From Ifrita kowaldi (lineage: Eukaryota; Chordata; Aves; Passeriformes; Cinclosomatidae): a stretch of 64,000 nucleotides of DNA. Within the stretch, counting starts at the first letter, position 1. Each line of letters starts with the position of its first letter. The stretch spans positions 1 through 64,000 of the forward strand of contig VZRS01000257.1 in assembly GCA_013398055.1 (NCBI GenBank), read 5' to 3'. The notes under the pieces were generated by a model. It saw nothing but the letters and a program-made list of their open reading frames with translations. It did not search any database and was not told the origin of the DNA. This document shows positions 42,679-56,100 of the stretch, in pieces. Position numbers and translations under genes: made by a program.

Positions 42679-43483
42679 ATCTGTTTAGATGCAGCCTGCT
42701 AGGCTGAGATTGTTCTTATGAACTGCAGACCCTTTTGGATGCAGTTTTGGTGGGCATTTGGAAAGCCCCATCAGTCGCTCTGCTGAGTTCCTCTTTACAT
42801 CACTGCTTTTTTCCTCATTACACCTCAATGCCAGCCAGATCAGCATGGAAATCACAGCCGAAATCAAAGAAGGATATGTGACTACATAGAGAAAACTTAT
42901 GAAAGTAAAGGGATTTCCCAAATCAGGGCCAAATTAGGGACTTCAAAACATATCTCAGTGTGCATTAACAGGGGGTCATGCCATGGGCTACGAGCTCTGA
43001 AAGCATTGCTGTGAATGCTCCACACCAGCCTGTCATGCCCACATTTTGCACATGGGATTCTCCTGTGGAGTTGATGCCTCTTTTCAAGGTTTCTCCTTCC
43101 TCAGGCAAACCCCATAACAGTCTAAGACTTAATCCACCCCTGTTAGGAAGCAGACTTGGCTGGAACTGAATCATGTTCTTAAATAAATGTATTTTTCCCA
43201 AACATGCAGAGACACAGACACATACAGTGGAAAAGCAGAGTAATATTTGTATACCTCACTAACTATTTCAATTCCAAGATTTTATTTTGCACAGTAAAAT
43301 GGTGCCAAAGTTCTCAGATTACTTTTTTTTTCACTAAAATATACCTCATGTTCTGACTCAATATGGACTCACAATTGAGACTGTAAATTTGCAAGAAACA
43401 CAAAAATGTCCAATCAATTGTTTGTGAAATTACTTCTATTTTTATATGTATGTGCTGCGCACAATAGTTTAATGTATTCATAA

Positions 43484-43489
43484 AATAAA
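43484..43489 (+). terminator. Candidate distal polyadenylation signal AATAAA
   Basis: It lies in an AT-rich stretch 3.7 kb after the FGF6 stop. It may be chance and is recorded only as a candidate. Confidence 0.25.
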
Positions 43490-44499
43490 ATTTTATACAT
43501 TTTTGGTAGTGTTTTGACTCTAAATCCCTCTTAACATTTTTTTTCCTTGGTTCAGAAAGGCTGTGTTAACTCCTCCTCCAAACCAAGTTTTTATTCACCT
43601 CTAGAACCGGAGTATGTATTGGTACACTTCAAATTGTTGTAGACTTTTGTGTTATTCAGATTTCTTGCCTGGGAAGTGTCCAGGTGTCCTGGGAGGCATG
43701 GGCACTTCCCATGCTCCTTTCCTATTCTGTGCTCTCAGCTTGGGTGATGAAAAACCTCCCAGGAATTTCGGGGACAAGAGATGGAGATAAGCCCCACACC
43801 TCTGTGAAGAACAGGAAACATTTTGCTGAGTTTACCTCATTTTCTGCTTCCTCCCAGGAATTTTGAAACTTAATAATGTCTCTGTTTCTATGGAGATATT
43901 TAGATGGGAAAGGACTGTTAAGAGGGCTTGAATCCAACCTCTTAGATGAGTGCAGGACCAACTTCAAAGCCAGGGGACGTTTTATCAGGAAGAATCCCAT
44001 CTACCCATCTCCTGCAACAGCCCCTGCAACAGCTTCATGATTCATTAAGCTCTGGCTGAAACTCTGGATAGCAACTCAAAGGGGATCAAACACTGACGTG
44101 TCTCAAAAGGGTCAGCAGAGCAGCCCATGCTTTGCTGGAAGAGTCTTAAGAGGGTTTAGCATCTTCTATAGGGTCTTGACACAAGACACATTTGTCCTGT
44201 GCATTGACAGAAAGCATTCCTCCTGCTGGAGCTAACCCTTACCAACACAAATGGCTGCACAAATTATCTGAAGGATTCAGTACCATGAAGGGAAAGGGAA
44301 AAAAAAAGGAAAACAGAAGGCTTTCTGATAACTCACATGTACAGGATGAGCTCAGGTGCAGGTACACAAAGCTGGGTGGAAGATACAGGTCCGTGAACTG
44401 TGTGGCTTCAGTGCAGCCCAAGACCAGGTTCAGGGCAAGGGGCAGCACCAGTGCCAGAGCTGGGATCCCCAACCCCTGTGAGCTGGGCTGAGCCCCCTG

Positions 44500-44555
44500 A
44501 GGCAGCAGGGGAGGGGGAGATTCTGCCCCTCTGCCCTGCTCTGCTGAGACCCCCC
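44500..44555 (+). repeat. CR1 LINE fragment cut off at an N
   Basis: 'gattctgcccctctgccctg' followed by 'ctctgctgagacccccc' is CR1 ORF2-side wording. It stops at the N at 44556 without the expected continuation. Confidence 0.5.
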
Positions 44556-44556
44556 N
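44556..44556. other. Single unresolved base (N), no flanking duplication
   Basis: Unlike the other two Ns, I see no repeated flank. It terminates a CR1-like phrase, so sequence may be missing here. Confidence 0.9.
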
Positions 44557-45817
44557 TAAGTATTGGCCAGCTAATTAAAGACATGCTTATAAAAGGAAAT
44601 AAACAGCCCCAAATCTCTTTTGCATTGTTTTTTGGGGGGGGGTTTTGCTTGTTTTACTTTTGGCATTTGCTGAAGCCACCCTGCTCTGCATCGATTTGAG
44701 CAATGGAAGAGACAATCAGGTCCCAGCTATTTAACTACGGGTGACTTTGTTCCTTGAAAAAATGGCCCAACTGCAAACTCTTGTGCTCCATGTTTGGAAT
44801 CACAACAACTCAGCAGAAGCCAAGAGGACATTTTGTTTCCTTGTCAGAACCCAAGAGTAAAGGAGGAAGTAAGAATCTCTCCCAGCTGCTGAACAGCTGA
44901 GGAGGAGACTCCGGCTAAGATAAAACACTGGGGATCTCTAGGTGTAATATATGTAATGCAAACTGGAATTGCAGTGAACTGCAGTGACCAATCCTGGCTG
45001 AGGAAATAGCTGTCACTGGAGAAAAAAATCACAAAAACAAGCAACCAAGTATGCAGCCACAAGCGGAGATTTCTTTTTTCTCCCTAGCCAAGTTCTGCAT
45101 CCAGCTCAGTCCAAAAGCATGTTTGTTTTGGAAGCCATAGGCTGCTGAAAAGTGTTTGGCCAAAATCCAAGGGGCCAATAAGTCCAGATGAGCTGAACAA
45201 GCTGTGCCCTTGAATCATGAGATTTGGACATATTATTTAATCCTGGATCTCATGGGCACATATAATTGTTGGTTATTTTTTGTCACAGGGTGTGGACCAA
45301 AATGCCTTGATTAGGACTAATTTTTTTTCCCCTCACAATTATTACAACTCACAATTTTATTGTACGTTTTTATGAACCATAGCTCGCAGCTCTGGAATAG
45401 CTTCTCCAAGGACAATGAGACCACACCAACTTACGTCAAATGAGAAGTCATTAGGGATGATGTATAAAACAACACAGTTTACAATGATATTTGTTTTGGG
45501 GCTCTCTGGAGAAGACCTTCCCTTCCTTTTTTTTCTTTTTTTAATGAGAAATGATCCATCCTGACTCATTCCAGGTTGCTGGAGCCTGGTGTTTTTCCTG
45601 GAGTTACTTTGCCTATGATCTGAGCCCAGGACTCACTGGTCCGACATGAATATTCCAGCTTATTGAAGAGGCAATAAAACAAAATGATGCAAAAACCTAA
45701 AGAAGGGAATTATGCTAATCAGCAGAGGTATCACTCAGTGAGATCAAGAGCACTTTAACTACCTCAGTTATCCAGTGAGGGACAAGCCAGTTTACATTTA
45801 ACCCAGGGTCAAAACAC

Positions 45818-46083
45818 AGGTGAAATGGCTTCAAAGTGACAGAGAGGAGGTTTAGATTGGATATGAGGACGAAATTGTTCCCTGTGAGGGTGGTGAGGCC
45901 CTGGCACAGGTTGCCCAGAGAAGCTGTGGCTGCCCCATCCCTGGCAGTGTCCAAGGCCAGGCTGGATGTGGCTCTGAGCAAGCCGAGACAGTGGAAGGTG
46001 TCCCTGCCCACGGCAGGGGGTTGGAATGAGATGGGCTGGGAGGTCCCTTCCAACCCAAACCATTCTATGATTCTGTGATGATG
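45818..46083 (+). repeat. CR1 LINE, 3' end with tail
   Basis: 'gtgacagagaggaggtttag', 'gccctggcacaggttgccc' and 'ccaacccaaaccattctatg', followed by a GATGAT run. Confidence 0.88.
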
Positions 46084-48204
46084 ATGATTTTGCAAAGGCA
46101 ATGACTACAGAAATAGAAACTGTGGAAAAGTGGGTATGTATGGGGCATGTCTGGGTGTCACTTTCGGTAAATCTTGAGCAAATCTGCAGACACCATGTTT
46201 ACACATTTTAAAGAGAAACTTGCAGGTTTAAAAATAAGGAAAAGCTAATCTCCAATGGGATTTATTTCCTACACTCCTATAATCAGCATGCAGGTCCACA
46301 GACCACCTGGGTGACTGGAATTTCTTGTGTATGACATTTCTTATGTATGTTTGCATTCTGCACAACCTCAGTTCATGCTGAGCTGGTCATCAGCTGGTCA
46401 TGAAGGCGGTAACTTGAATTCATTTCCATTCTTCCACTAGCAGTGGAGACTGGTGGAGGAATCAACCATGGAGCAAAGGGTCCAGAAGCGACACCAGTGT
46501 CAAAGAGACATAGTCATGTTCAGGGTAGGCAGATGGGCTAACCAGCCTCTGGCATGTAAGCAAGTCCATTAGGGATAATGGAAAGGATAATAATGAAGAT
46601 TTTTTTTTTTAATTTTAAAAAAAAGTGTTAAGTTGCATTTCTAAGTTTTGAAAAAATTGTCAGCCAAGAAATCTTTGCTTTTGGAGAACTGAGCATTTTG
46701 ATGAGAGACCAGAACTTCAATAAAAATGACAAGAACAGCCTGATTGACTTATTTGAAAGAGAATGCATTTCCCAACTAGCCCTGGCATGGCACCAGCTTG
46801 TGACAGCTGTGAAAATGGCCAAAGATCAGTAGAGCCCAGGTGCAGGATCAGTGTCCCAGCAGCTGATGAACCTTTGCACAATGTGACTCTCAAGTTCCTT
46901 CTCAGCAGCAACGTGACAGGCTGAGAAAGCAACATTAAGAACTATTGTGTCCATAATGCATAAAAAAAAAAATTGTAGCTGCACATCTACCTAAAAAGTC
47001 ATTTTGTGAAGGAAAACCTGTATCAGCGGCAGAGTTCAAGACATATTTTTGCCAGACTTCTGTTCAGTTATAAATCCTCCTCTATGTGCTCCCTGTCACA
47101 GAAACACCTCAAAAAACAGAATCCAGCTCCAGAGCAAAGATGAGCTATCAGAGTTTCACTGAAAAAATGAAGCACTGTTACTTTTCTTGCCCTGCCCCTT
47201 ACAAACTTTGAACTCCATGTTTCTTTAAAGGACTCCAGAATCATAGACTGGTCTTGCAGTGGCTTAGGGAATCTTTCTATTTTCCTTGCATTAGAAACAC
47301 TGAGTACAAGGACAATGTTCAGTCATGACTTTCATCATTTATTATTTAGGCTTTTGTGTTAAAAAAATTACTCTTAAAACTTACAGAGAGCAAAGATTTC
47401 TCCTATGAAGTTTTAGTTTCACAGAGATACCACTAAAAAATAAGTCTCAGAGCTAAAGAGCAACACCTGCAATTGCACTGAGGCAGCTCTAACCATATCA
47501 TTCACATGCTCTGTTATTACTGCCCCACAGTAAAAGTGCCCTTGGCTGATGATGACGCCTGCATATTTTGTCTTTCTGTTTCACTGCATTCCCCTCTCCC
47601 TCTTTTCATTCTCCGTTCCTAATTTCTTTAACCTAAGCCTTTTTTATCTCTTCTTCAAGGAGACAGATTTGAGTGAAACATGTAAAACCAAGAGATCAGA
47701 GTAAGGTTAAAATTAGGTTACAATAAAGTTTATTATCGATCCTTGTCTTCTGCCTAACAAGGGGAAAATATCCATTTAGTTTATTGGAAACTGCCAATGG
47801 ATGTTGTGGCAGATGTCACTGAATCCTAGAAATACTTAGATCAGAAAGGGCTCCTGGATGTTTGTAGTCCAAGCTGAGATAAAATTGTTGGGAAATAGGA
47901 AACTTTACATAAACCAAAAAGTTTTCGTAAAATAAAACAATCAGCCTGCTTTTAGGCACCTTGCAGTGCATTACAATAGGAGATGGATGACTGAAGTGAC
48001 TTTCTTGTTGAGGCTCTGTATCTGTGTCCCCAGGATTCCTTAGGACCTGGAAGCAATCACACCAGGAGAAAGAATACACTTTGTCAGACAAGACACACTG
48101 CCTGGCAGGCAGGTCAGCAGGACTGGGTGTGCACAGCGCAGATTTCAGAGTCCAGACAAACTTCAGGCCTTCCAAGCCTCAACACCAAACCAGAATATTT
48201 TGCA

Positions 48205-48540
48205 GCCTTCCAGGCCTGAGGGGAGCCTACAGGAAAGATGGAGAAAGACTCTTGACCAAGGCCTGGAGTGACAGGACAAGGGGGAATGGTTCCAATGCGA
48301 CAGAGGGCAGGGTTAGATGGGATATTAGGAAGAAATTGTTCCCTGTGAGGGTGGTGGGGACCTGGCACAGGTTTTCCAGAGAAGCTGTGGCTGCCCCATC
48401 CCTGGAAGTGTCCAAGGCCAGGCTGGATGGGGCTCTGAGCAAGCTGGGATAGTGGAATGTGTCCCTGCCCATGGCAGGGGGTTGGAATGAAATGATCTTT
48501 AAGATCCCTTCCAATCAGGCCATTCTGTGATTCTATGCTT
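48205..48540 (+). repeat. CR1 LINE, 3' end with tail
   Basis: 'agcctacaggaaagatgga', 'ctcttgaccaaggcctggag' and 'gagcaagctgggatagtg', ending 'ccattctgtgattctatgc' just before a 13-T run. Confidence 0.88.
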
Positions 48541-48958
48541 TTTTTTTTTTTTATTAAGGGTATCAGCAGCTCTCACCACAGATTGCACCCATCCTCTCTC
48601 CCATACCACCTAAGAAAACTCAGACCCCTTAAAATGACAGAAACACTCTCTCTTCAGTAAAACAAAACCTTTTAGGGACTGGTTCTGCTTTGCCTGGGAG
48701 CTCTGCCAAGGATTTCAGCTGGAGGAGGAATGAGGCCCTTCGTTTCAGTTTATTAGAGCAGGCACACTGCAGAAACTGCTGGTACATGCTGCGGTCCTAA
48801 ACCCAGTGGGCTGTGCTTACCTCATCTTTTTCACGTAGGTGAGCTGAGCCAGGATGTTTTCTTTAGTCGTGGGCAGTGTGACAAGAATGGGGCCTCCAAA
48901 TAAGGTCACTCAGGATGTGTTTAACAACACTGGGTGAAGTCTGTGGCAAAGGCTTCTG

Positions 48959-48974
48959 CACACACACACACACA
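48959..48974. repeat. (CA)n microsatellite
   Basis: About eight CA units. Confidence 0.85.
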
Positions 48975-49982
48975 GAGCATCCACTGTACATTCCCTCGGC
49001 TCAGTGCGTCAGTATTCCTAGAATAACTGCTGGAGAGGTACTCCACCCTTGTACTTCCAAGGCTGGGGGTGTGATCATCCCAGAGCCACTTGTGACAGTG
49101 ATTTTAAGAAAGGGGAAGCAGAGGGACAGGCCCCTGATTTCTGTGACCTCTTTTGAAGAGATGCAGTGCAAAGAAAATTATTAAGAGCAGAGGTAGTTTC
49201 GAATCTGTCAACCCAAAGTCCCTTGTGAGTTGAGCAGCAGAGAGAAAGAGGCTTCCTGAGGCCAGCACAGGCACTCAGATGGCACAGAATGCTGCAAAAG
49301 GGCAAGCCACCCACCTGTTTAAATATAAGTCAATATGCTTTATTAGGCAAGAGTGCTACAGGTGCTCCTACGTGATGAAAGGAACTCCAGCACTGTGAGG
49401 GGACGTGCAGTTTTACTCGTAGAAGAATCCTGGAAGGCAAATCCATTAGATTGAGTAGAAAACAATTTTTTTTTTTTTGCGAATTTCTGAGCCTTTCCAA
49501 AAGATAACTGAAAGTCACTTGCAGTAACTTAAATTTGTTGTAAAAAAAGCTTGCTTTTGCCTTGTGAGTCCTCTCTAGACTGAGGGGATAAGCAGTAAAA
49601 GAAAGCAGCACAAGGGATGACATATAGCTGCTGAGGGTTTTACAGAGTTGAGGTGGTAAGTTTGGATCAGAAAATGACCTAAAGCTGAAACTCAAAGCAG
49701 TCAAAATGGGGAAAAGTCAGACCCCAATCTGCTCCTATGACCCTCAGTTCCTTCTGTGTACAGTTTTGGGTATAATTTGCAATTAAATGATGATACCAGG
49801 GAGGCCTGAACGTCACCTGTGTTCCAGCTGAGGCACCTGGCCCCGGTGAGTGCCCAGAATACCTGGCTTAGTCTGAGCTGAGCTCCCTCTGGAGCAAGGA
49901 GCAGGTGGCAGCAGGAGCAGGCCTGGGACAAAGGCACGGCAGGGAGGGAGGGGAGTGAGACCCACTAAGGGCTGGAGCATCA

Positions 49983-50100
49983 ATCACAGAATCACAGAAT
50001 CACAGAATGGTTTGGGTTGAAAGGGACCAGGAAAATCATCTTGTTTCAACCCCCTGCCGTGGGCAGGGACACTTTCCCCCTAGACCAGGCTGCTCAATGG
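49983..50100 (-). repeat. CR1 LINE, short 3' end
   Basis: An antisense CR1 tail with three TCACAGAA units, then 'tggtttgggttgaaaggg' and 'ccctgccgtgggcaggg'. Confidence 0.85.
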
Positions 50101-52781
50101 TTATCTCAAATAAATTTCATCCTGAAAGCTGGGGTCTGTCTTATTCGTCTTTTCCTCTCAGCTTTTGCTCTGGAGTGAGGATTTCCTCACTTTACCTTGG
50201 TTCCTGACATTCACCATGGCTAGTAGCTCCTCTAGGCTGTTTCTCAGCTCCCTTTCCAGGATATGTCTAAGGAAAGTCCTGTACCACTGTGGCACCTGAC
50301 ACTGGCTGTGTAGCACCCCTGCAGTGGGAAGTGGAAAATGTGGCAATGTGAAATGGTTTTGATCTTTAAATTCAGTTCCATTTTTTCCTTTTTTTTATCC
50401 CTACAACAAGCAATTTCTGTTAATTAGCAGCAATTTCTTAGCTGAGAACTGAGGAAAGTCATCTCAATTCATCAAACACCACACACAGAGCAATATAGAA
50501 ATCCGAAAAATCAATACCAACTCCTGTGGTAAAAGTTGCAGAAATATTGTTATTGCTGATGCATCAGCATAACATGCAAGACAAGAAAGGCTGTCATCAC
50601 TTGTATTATAACAGACTTGGCTGAAGGAGTAAAGCAGCTTTCATACACCTGGCTACCTCATCAACAGCTGAATGGGTAGAGGATGAAGTGAAATACACAC
50701 AGAAGGAATAAATGGATCAGCCTGAAATAAAAAAGACATAGACTGTAAAAAAACCCCAAACAAACAAACAAATCCCCACAACAAACCACATGCAGTGGGC
50801 ATTTATAGTTTAAAACAAAAAAGCCTATGAAAAAGCAAAATTTGTATCCTCACAAGCAGAGACTTAATAAATTCACTTTAGCCCAGCAGATTAAACAGAA
50901 CTTAGTAAAGTCTGGAGTTTTCCTGACTCTGGGGAACTTTAGAAAATGCCAAACAATTTAAGCTTGTAAAAGTAATCTTTGCTTGTCTGACTATTATAAA
51001 AAGAGAAACAGATGCTCACAACTGGCATGTGCTTAAATGAGGTTGAATAAATTCTTCAAACATCTGAGAATGTTTTCTGTGCCACCAAGGCACTGGAGAG
51101 AGATCAGAACAGTGCATGCTGGCAAGCACAGAAAAATGTCATGGTAAATCTGAAACATCAAACCAGAAAAACTGCAGTCACAAAAGAATGACAGAATATT
51201 CCAAGAGGGTACAGTGCCTCTGTGAGACACTTCTGCAACTGCCCTTGAGGCATCAATATCCACATTTCCATAGGAGTCTAATAAGAGGGGCAAAGGAAAA
51301 AAAAAATACCAGAACAACCAACCAACCAAAAATCCCAAACATTTGTCCTAGGATCAGAGTGAAAAATATGGGTGGATAATTTCAACAGTAAATAGAGATA
51401 TCGCTTTAAAAAAAGAGAAGAAAAATAACCCTCCTTTCCTTCTAAGCTTTGTTTTAATTTAAAGCATTTCAGATGTTATAACCAGTAAAACATCTGAGGC
51501 CTGGACTGTCTTTCAGTGCAGCCAGCTTTGTCAGCCTGCTCAGTTTAAGATCTGACCCTTATACACTTTGGCTAAAAAGTGCTGTCATTTACACAGGTGA
51601 ATATACTCTGACGCAACTCTCTGGATTTACACAGGTGTGGTAGTAGGATTTGGCAGAGTTTTACTAATTTTAAACAATAAAAAAACCAAAATCAGATCCA
51701 CTTTTGCAGTGGGTTACAGTTGTATCAATCCATTAATGTTGTCAATCCATTATACACTGATGACACAGCTCCACAGCTTGTTAATGAAACAAAGAATTTT
51801 TCATGCTGCGTCCATCTAGAGACTGAAACTGAACCTAACACTGCTACAGTTAAAATCCTCAGTTTTCATTAAAGAAATATCCATTTACTGTTTGGTACTT
51901 TCGTGAGGTTTATATTAAATTTTGAAAGAAACCTTAACACTGTCTAGTTTTGCAACCTGTCACTCCTGTCATTGATTCCCCCATACACGGTGTCCCATTA
52001 GTACAGCATTTTCATATAATAAATGGAACCACCTCTTTCTAAATCAGAAAATTTGTTTGTAAAGACCCAGAACATTGGCAGGACACCTGAGAAGCAGGTG
52101 TTTTATCTTGGAACATTTTTTACAAACTGCCATCCAGATGTGCAATGCAGGAGCAAACATCCAGCTTTTAAGTGTTTTACACATTATTTTCATCTGGTTT
52201 AGGCCAACTTTAGATTATTTATGTGACTCAGAAGAAAACAGGAGAAATAAAAGGGACAGTTTATTTGAAGTAGGCTCTGCCCATATCAAGTACCCTTTGC
52301 TTAAATGGAGTGACACAAATATCAGCCCAACAGGCTTGCTGTGGAACTTACAACATAATGAATGGGGAACCAGGCTCAGGACAACTTAATATTAACTTTT
52401 GGTATATTTGCAACAAAATTTTAGCTGTATTTGATGTTTCCACTAAACCAGAATGCAGCTTGGAAACAGTGAAGGGAGGTGGAAGTCTGAATAAACATGT
52501 CTGGCAAAAAAGAAAGATAATTCAGGTCCGAAGGGTCATTCCCTTCAGTTCAAGTGCAGTGGATTGCCCTTCCTGGATCCAACAGTAGGGGCGTGGGAAG
52601 CTTTCAGATGTCACAGGGTTGTAGATAACATTTGAACATATGATTAGCTTTCGTGAGCTGTCTTTAGAAACCTTACATTTTTCCCCCACACACCTTAGCC
52701 AGAGATCCTTCCCTTGAGGTTTCGGGACACTTAAAATGTTGCTTTGCCAAAAATCAAGGATGTGGAGAAGGTTTTCCTGTG

Positions 52782-52789
52782 TGATGTCA
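52782..52789 (+). promoter_or_regulatory. CRE-like octamer upstream of FGF23 TATA
   Basis: TGATGTCA, one base from a full CRE, ends 12 bp before the TATA motif. The same octamer precedes the FGF6 TATA. Function is inference. Confidence 0.35.
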
Positions 52790-52800
52790 TGTTGCTGCCC

Positions 52801-52807
52801 TTTATAA
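52801..52807 (+). promoter_or_regulatory. FGF23: FGF23 TATA-like box
   Basis: TTTATAA lies 83 bp before the FGF23 ATG, predicting a cap site near 52832 and a 5' UTR of roughly 55-60 nt with no upstream ATG. Confidence 0.65.
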
Positions 52808-52889
52808 GCCTCTGCAGAGAAGAAGGGATCCTGTCTGAGGATTCACACTCCAGGCACGAGGGCAGGCGAGGAGCAGACACTGACCCACC

Positions 52890-53118
52890 ATGGAGCGGCG
52901 AGCCATTCCCCAAGGCATTCCCTGCAGCTCCCTGCTCCTGCTGCTCTGCAGCCTGAAGGCTTCCCTTGCCTTTCCCAACTCCTCTCCGCTGCTGAGTCCC
53001 AGCTGGGGGAATGGAGACCGCCTGATGCACCTCTACACTGACACAGAGAGGAGCAGCTTCCACCTGCAAATCAACGCTGATGGCTACGTCGATGGCGCTC
53101 CTCACCAAACCATCTACA
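52890..53118 (+). CDS. FGF23: FGF23 coding exon 1
   Basis: It encodes residues 1-76 plus one base: signal peptide and the start of the core (LMHLYTDTERSSFHLQINAD). Donor ATCTACA|GTAAGT, phase 1. Confidence 0.96.
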
Positions 53119-56100
53119 GTAAGTGGCTTCCTATGGACCTCCATGGGAGCAGGGGAGGGACAATGAGATTTTTTATTTCCTAAGCCTCTATAGAAAATCC
53201 CCTTTTCTCATTAGGCAGACAGGCAGAGGAGCACAGCCATGAGATGGAAAAGACAGATAATTATAAATCTCCTTTTGTTTAACAAATAAAAACTCTCCAA
53301 AGAAAAAGAGTGGATGGGGAATTTCATTCCTTGCCTAGGACAACTAAAGTCCTATGGTTCCTGTAATACTCCGCAAGGAAAAACCACCTGAATTATCCTT
53401 CACTTCATGATTTTACCCCCAATTTCTGGTGGAAGTTCCTATTAGAGGTTGGTAATGACATCCCCCAAATAGCCACTTCCCACTGACGGTGCTACCAAAA
53501 GAACTGCACTGAGGGAACTTGCCAGAGCAGTGCTGGAAAACTGATGGCATCCATAAAATCTGTATTTTGGGGTAGAGGGCTGAAAGCTACTAAAACTTAA
53601 GTTTCAATGTGCACAGAACACGGGCATGCAAAGGTCAGTTAAAAAAGGAAAAACTATGAAAGACCAGACTGGCATAAAAGAAGTGTTGAGCCTTTCATGA
53701 GTGGGGCTCATGAAAATGAAGGCATGAAACTATGCCCTACTATCACTAAAAGGTTCTCAAATTGTGTCTTCACAGTTTATTTTATTGTATATTTTATTAT
53801 TCTATTTACACAAAGAACAGTTTTTTCTTCTTCCTTTGCTAAATACTTGGCCCAAAGCAGACAAATGTGGGGGTTTTTAAGACTTAGGGTTCTTTTATAG
53901 CATTTCAAAAGTACTTCTCTCTTAGCAGCGCTCAAATGAGAAGTAGCTATGCATCATAAAATCAAGTTGCTGTTGTTGTTGTTATTATTATTACTATTAT
54001 TATTACACCTATTTGATACACTCAGTTAAAAATCTAAGCCTAGGTAATTAAGCTTCTACATAAGTAAATAAAGATGTTTTTTAAAGTCATAATTTAATTA
54101 ATGAGGAAAAAGGATCACATTCTGCTATGTTTTTAAGGAGTTGATAATGAAACACTCACAGAAATGCTGGCACTGTCTTGTTATTCTTCCTACATATTTA
54201 AAGATTTTATAAAACTCATTTTAGGTATGTTGGTCAAGAACCAGTGTGGGATTTTAGAGAACAACAGACAGCAAAATATCACATTTTCCCATATCTGCCA
54301 TGAAACAAGTACAGCAGGACTTGGAATGGAGCAGGAAATATGGAAATCAGACAACAAAAGGGCTATTGAGAGGGAGGGTGACTGATTTGCTGCCACTGAG
54401 CCACCAGACAATGGGAAGTGCCAAGTTCTGCACCAGGGTGGCATGGCCTGGGTGTGCGCAGGTCTCCTGGGCGGGACAAGACAACAGGCACTGAGTCAAA
54501 TGCAAGGAGCAGGTCAAGGAAAGTTGTTATTTCCACTTTACTGGCACCAGTGACATCGCTCTTGGAGCACTACAGCAACCCCAGTTCAAGTTAGATGAGG
54601 GGAAGGTGGAGCTGGTCTGGCAGAGGGTTTTCAGGGGGCCTTGATCATGATCTTTCATGGTTTTAGTCCAGCAAAAGGGATGTTAAGGGCAATAATCACA
54701 GAATCACAGACTGGGTGAGGTTGGAAGGCACCACAGGGGGTCACCTGGTGCCACCTCCCTGCTCCAGCAGGGCCATCCCAGAGCTCAGGGCACAGGATTG
54801 TGTCCAGATGGCTCTGGCATATACCCAGTGAGGGAGACTCCACACCCTCTCTGGACAATCTGTTCAGTGCTTGGTCACTGCACAGGACAGAAGTTCTGCC
54901 TCCTGCTCAGGTGGAACTTCCTGGGCATCAGTCCCTGCCTGTTCCTCTGGTGCCATTGCTGGGCACCACTGAAAAAATACCACAGGGCAGTCACAAAGAT
55001 GAGGGGGACGAACTCCCCCTGGATGTGGGCAATGGCAGAACTGAGGGCAATGTCCTCAGACCACGACTTGGGACTTCAGAGGGAAAAAAGTTGTCTTTGG
55101 GAGGTTAGTGCCACACTGGAACAGGGCACCCAGAGAGGTGCTCTCTATCCTGGGAGTTTTCCAAAGCCACAGCGAACCTGATTTAGGGTGGGCAACAGTC
55201 CCAGGTCATGTGGGAGGTTGGTTTGGACTCCCAGAGGTCACTTCCAGCCAGAGCATCTGTGGATCTGTAAATGTAGTGTTGAACTGGATCTTGGATTTGT
55301 TGTTTTTGTTGTTCTGAACAGGTGCCCTAATGATCAAGTCTGAAGGTGCTGGCTCAGTTATAATCACAGGTGTAAAGAGTGGACGCTACCTGTGTATGGA
55401 CATGGAAGGAAACATATTTGGCTCGGTGAGTGACCTTTCCTAAGCCTTGAGGCTGAATGGCCAGTGCATTCTGCAGCTGTGGTGCCCATTGCGCCAGCCA
55501 GGGCAAACCTGGGTAGCTGCAGGTAGAGGGGGAAATATAAGAGAGGATCTGACACTTAGGTCAAACTTCCCTCTCTCCTTTGATTGTATTAAGTTGTAGA
55601 GCTGATAAAAATCATCTGAGGTCCTGCCTGAGTAAATGAGGACAAAATGAGATCCAGTGAGGGACCAATCTGTAGCACAGAGCCGTGGGTTGGGACTGTC
55701 TGGGAGAAAACAGGGTTTATCATTAAAATCCCTTTGCTGAAAGCATGGACATGCAACTCCAATCTACATTTGGGTCAGATAGAGACCTGGGAGACTAGAA
55801 AAACACCTGCTGGAAGATCTCATCCCTCTTTCCCTCTTTAACCAGTGTTTGTAATTCACCAGACCCCTCTGCTCACGGGTGCCCTATTTTTTCCCCTCAG
55901 CATTACTTCAGCCAAGAGGATTGTGTGTTCAACCACAGGACACTGGAAAACGGGTACGATGTGTACCAGTCCCCCAAACACCACTTCCTGGTGAGCTTAG
56001 GCAGAGTTAAACAAGCCTTCTCCCCTGGTATGAACCTACCACCATACTCCCAGTTTTTGTCCAGGAGGAATGAGATCCCTCTGTTCCGATTCAACACCCC

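Larger units (their letters stand above)
39748..43510 (+). other. FGF6: FGF6 3' UTR and downstream sequence, end not determined
   Basis: Sequence after the FGF6 stop contains the small duplication, an (AT)n run (40685-40697) and a CR1 at about 42425. ATTAAA at 39766 is too close to the stop to be convincing, and AATAAA at 43484 would give a 3.7-kb 3' UTR. I cannot choose between a short and a long 3' UTR. Confidence 0.35.
43520..52780. other. Intergenic interval FGF6 - FGF23
   Basis: These 9.3 kb contain four CR1 fragments, an N at 44556 and simple repeats, listed separately. I found no gene. Confidence 0.7.
53119..55321 (+). other. FGF23: FGF23 intron 1
   Basis: This 2.2-kb intron carries a TTG/ATT microsatellite and, over its last 630 bp, two CR1 copies in opposite orientations ending about 45 bp before the acceptor. 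Confidence 0.85.

Noticed and set aside
47811..47880. Possible antisense CR1 tail ('gaatcctagaaatacttag...agaaagggctcc...agtccaagc').
   Set aside because: The resemblance is too weak to call without an alignment tool.
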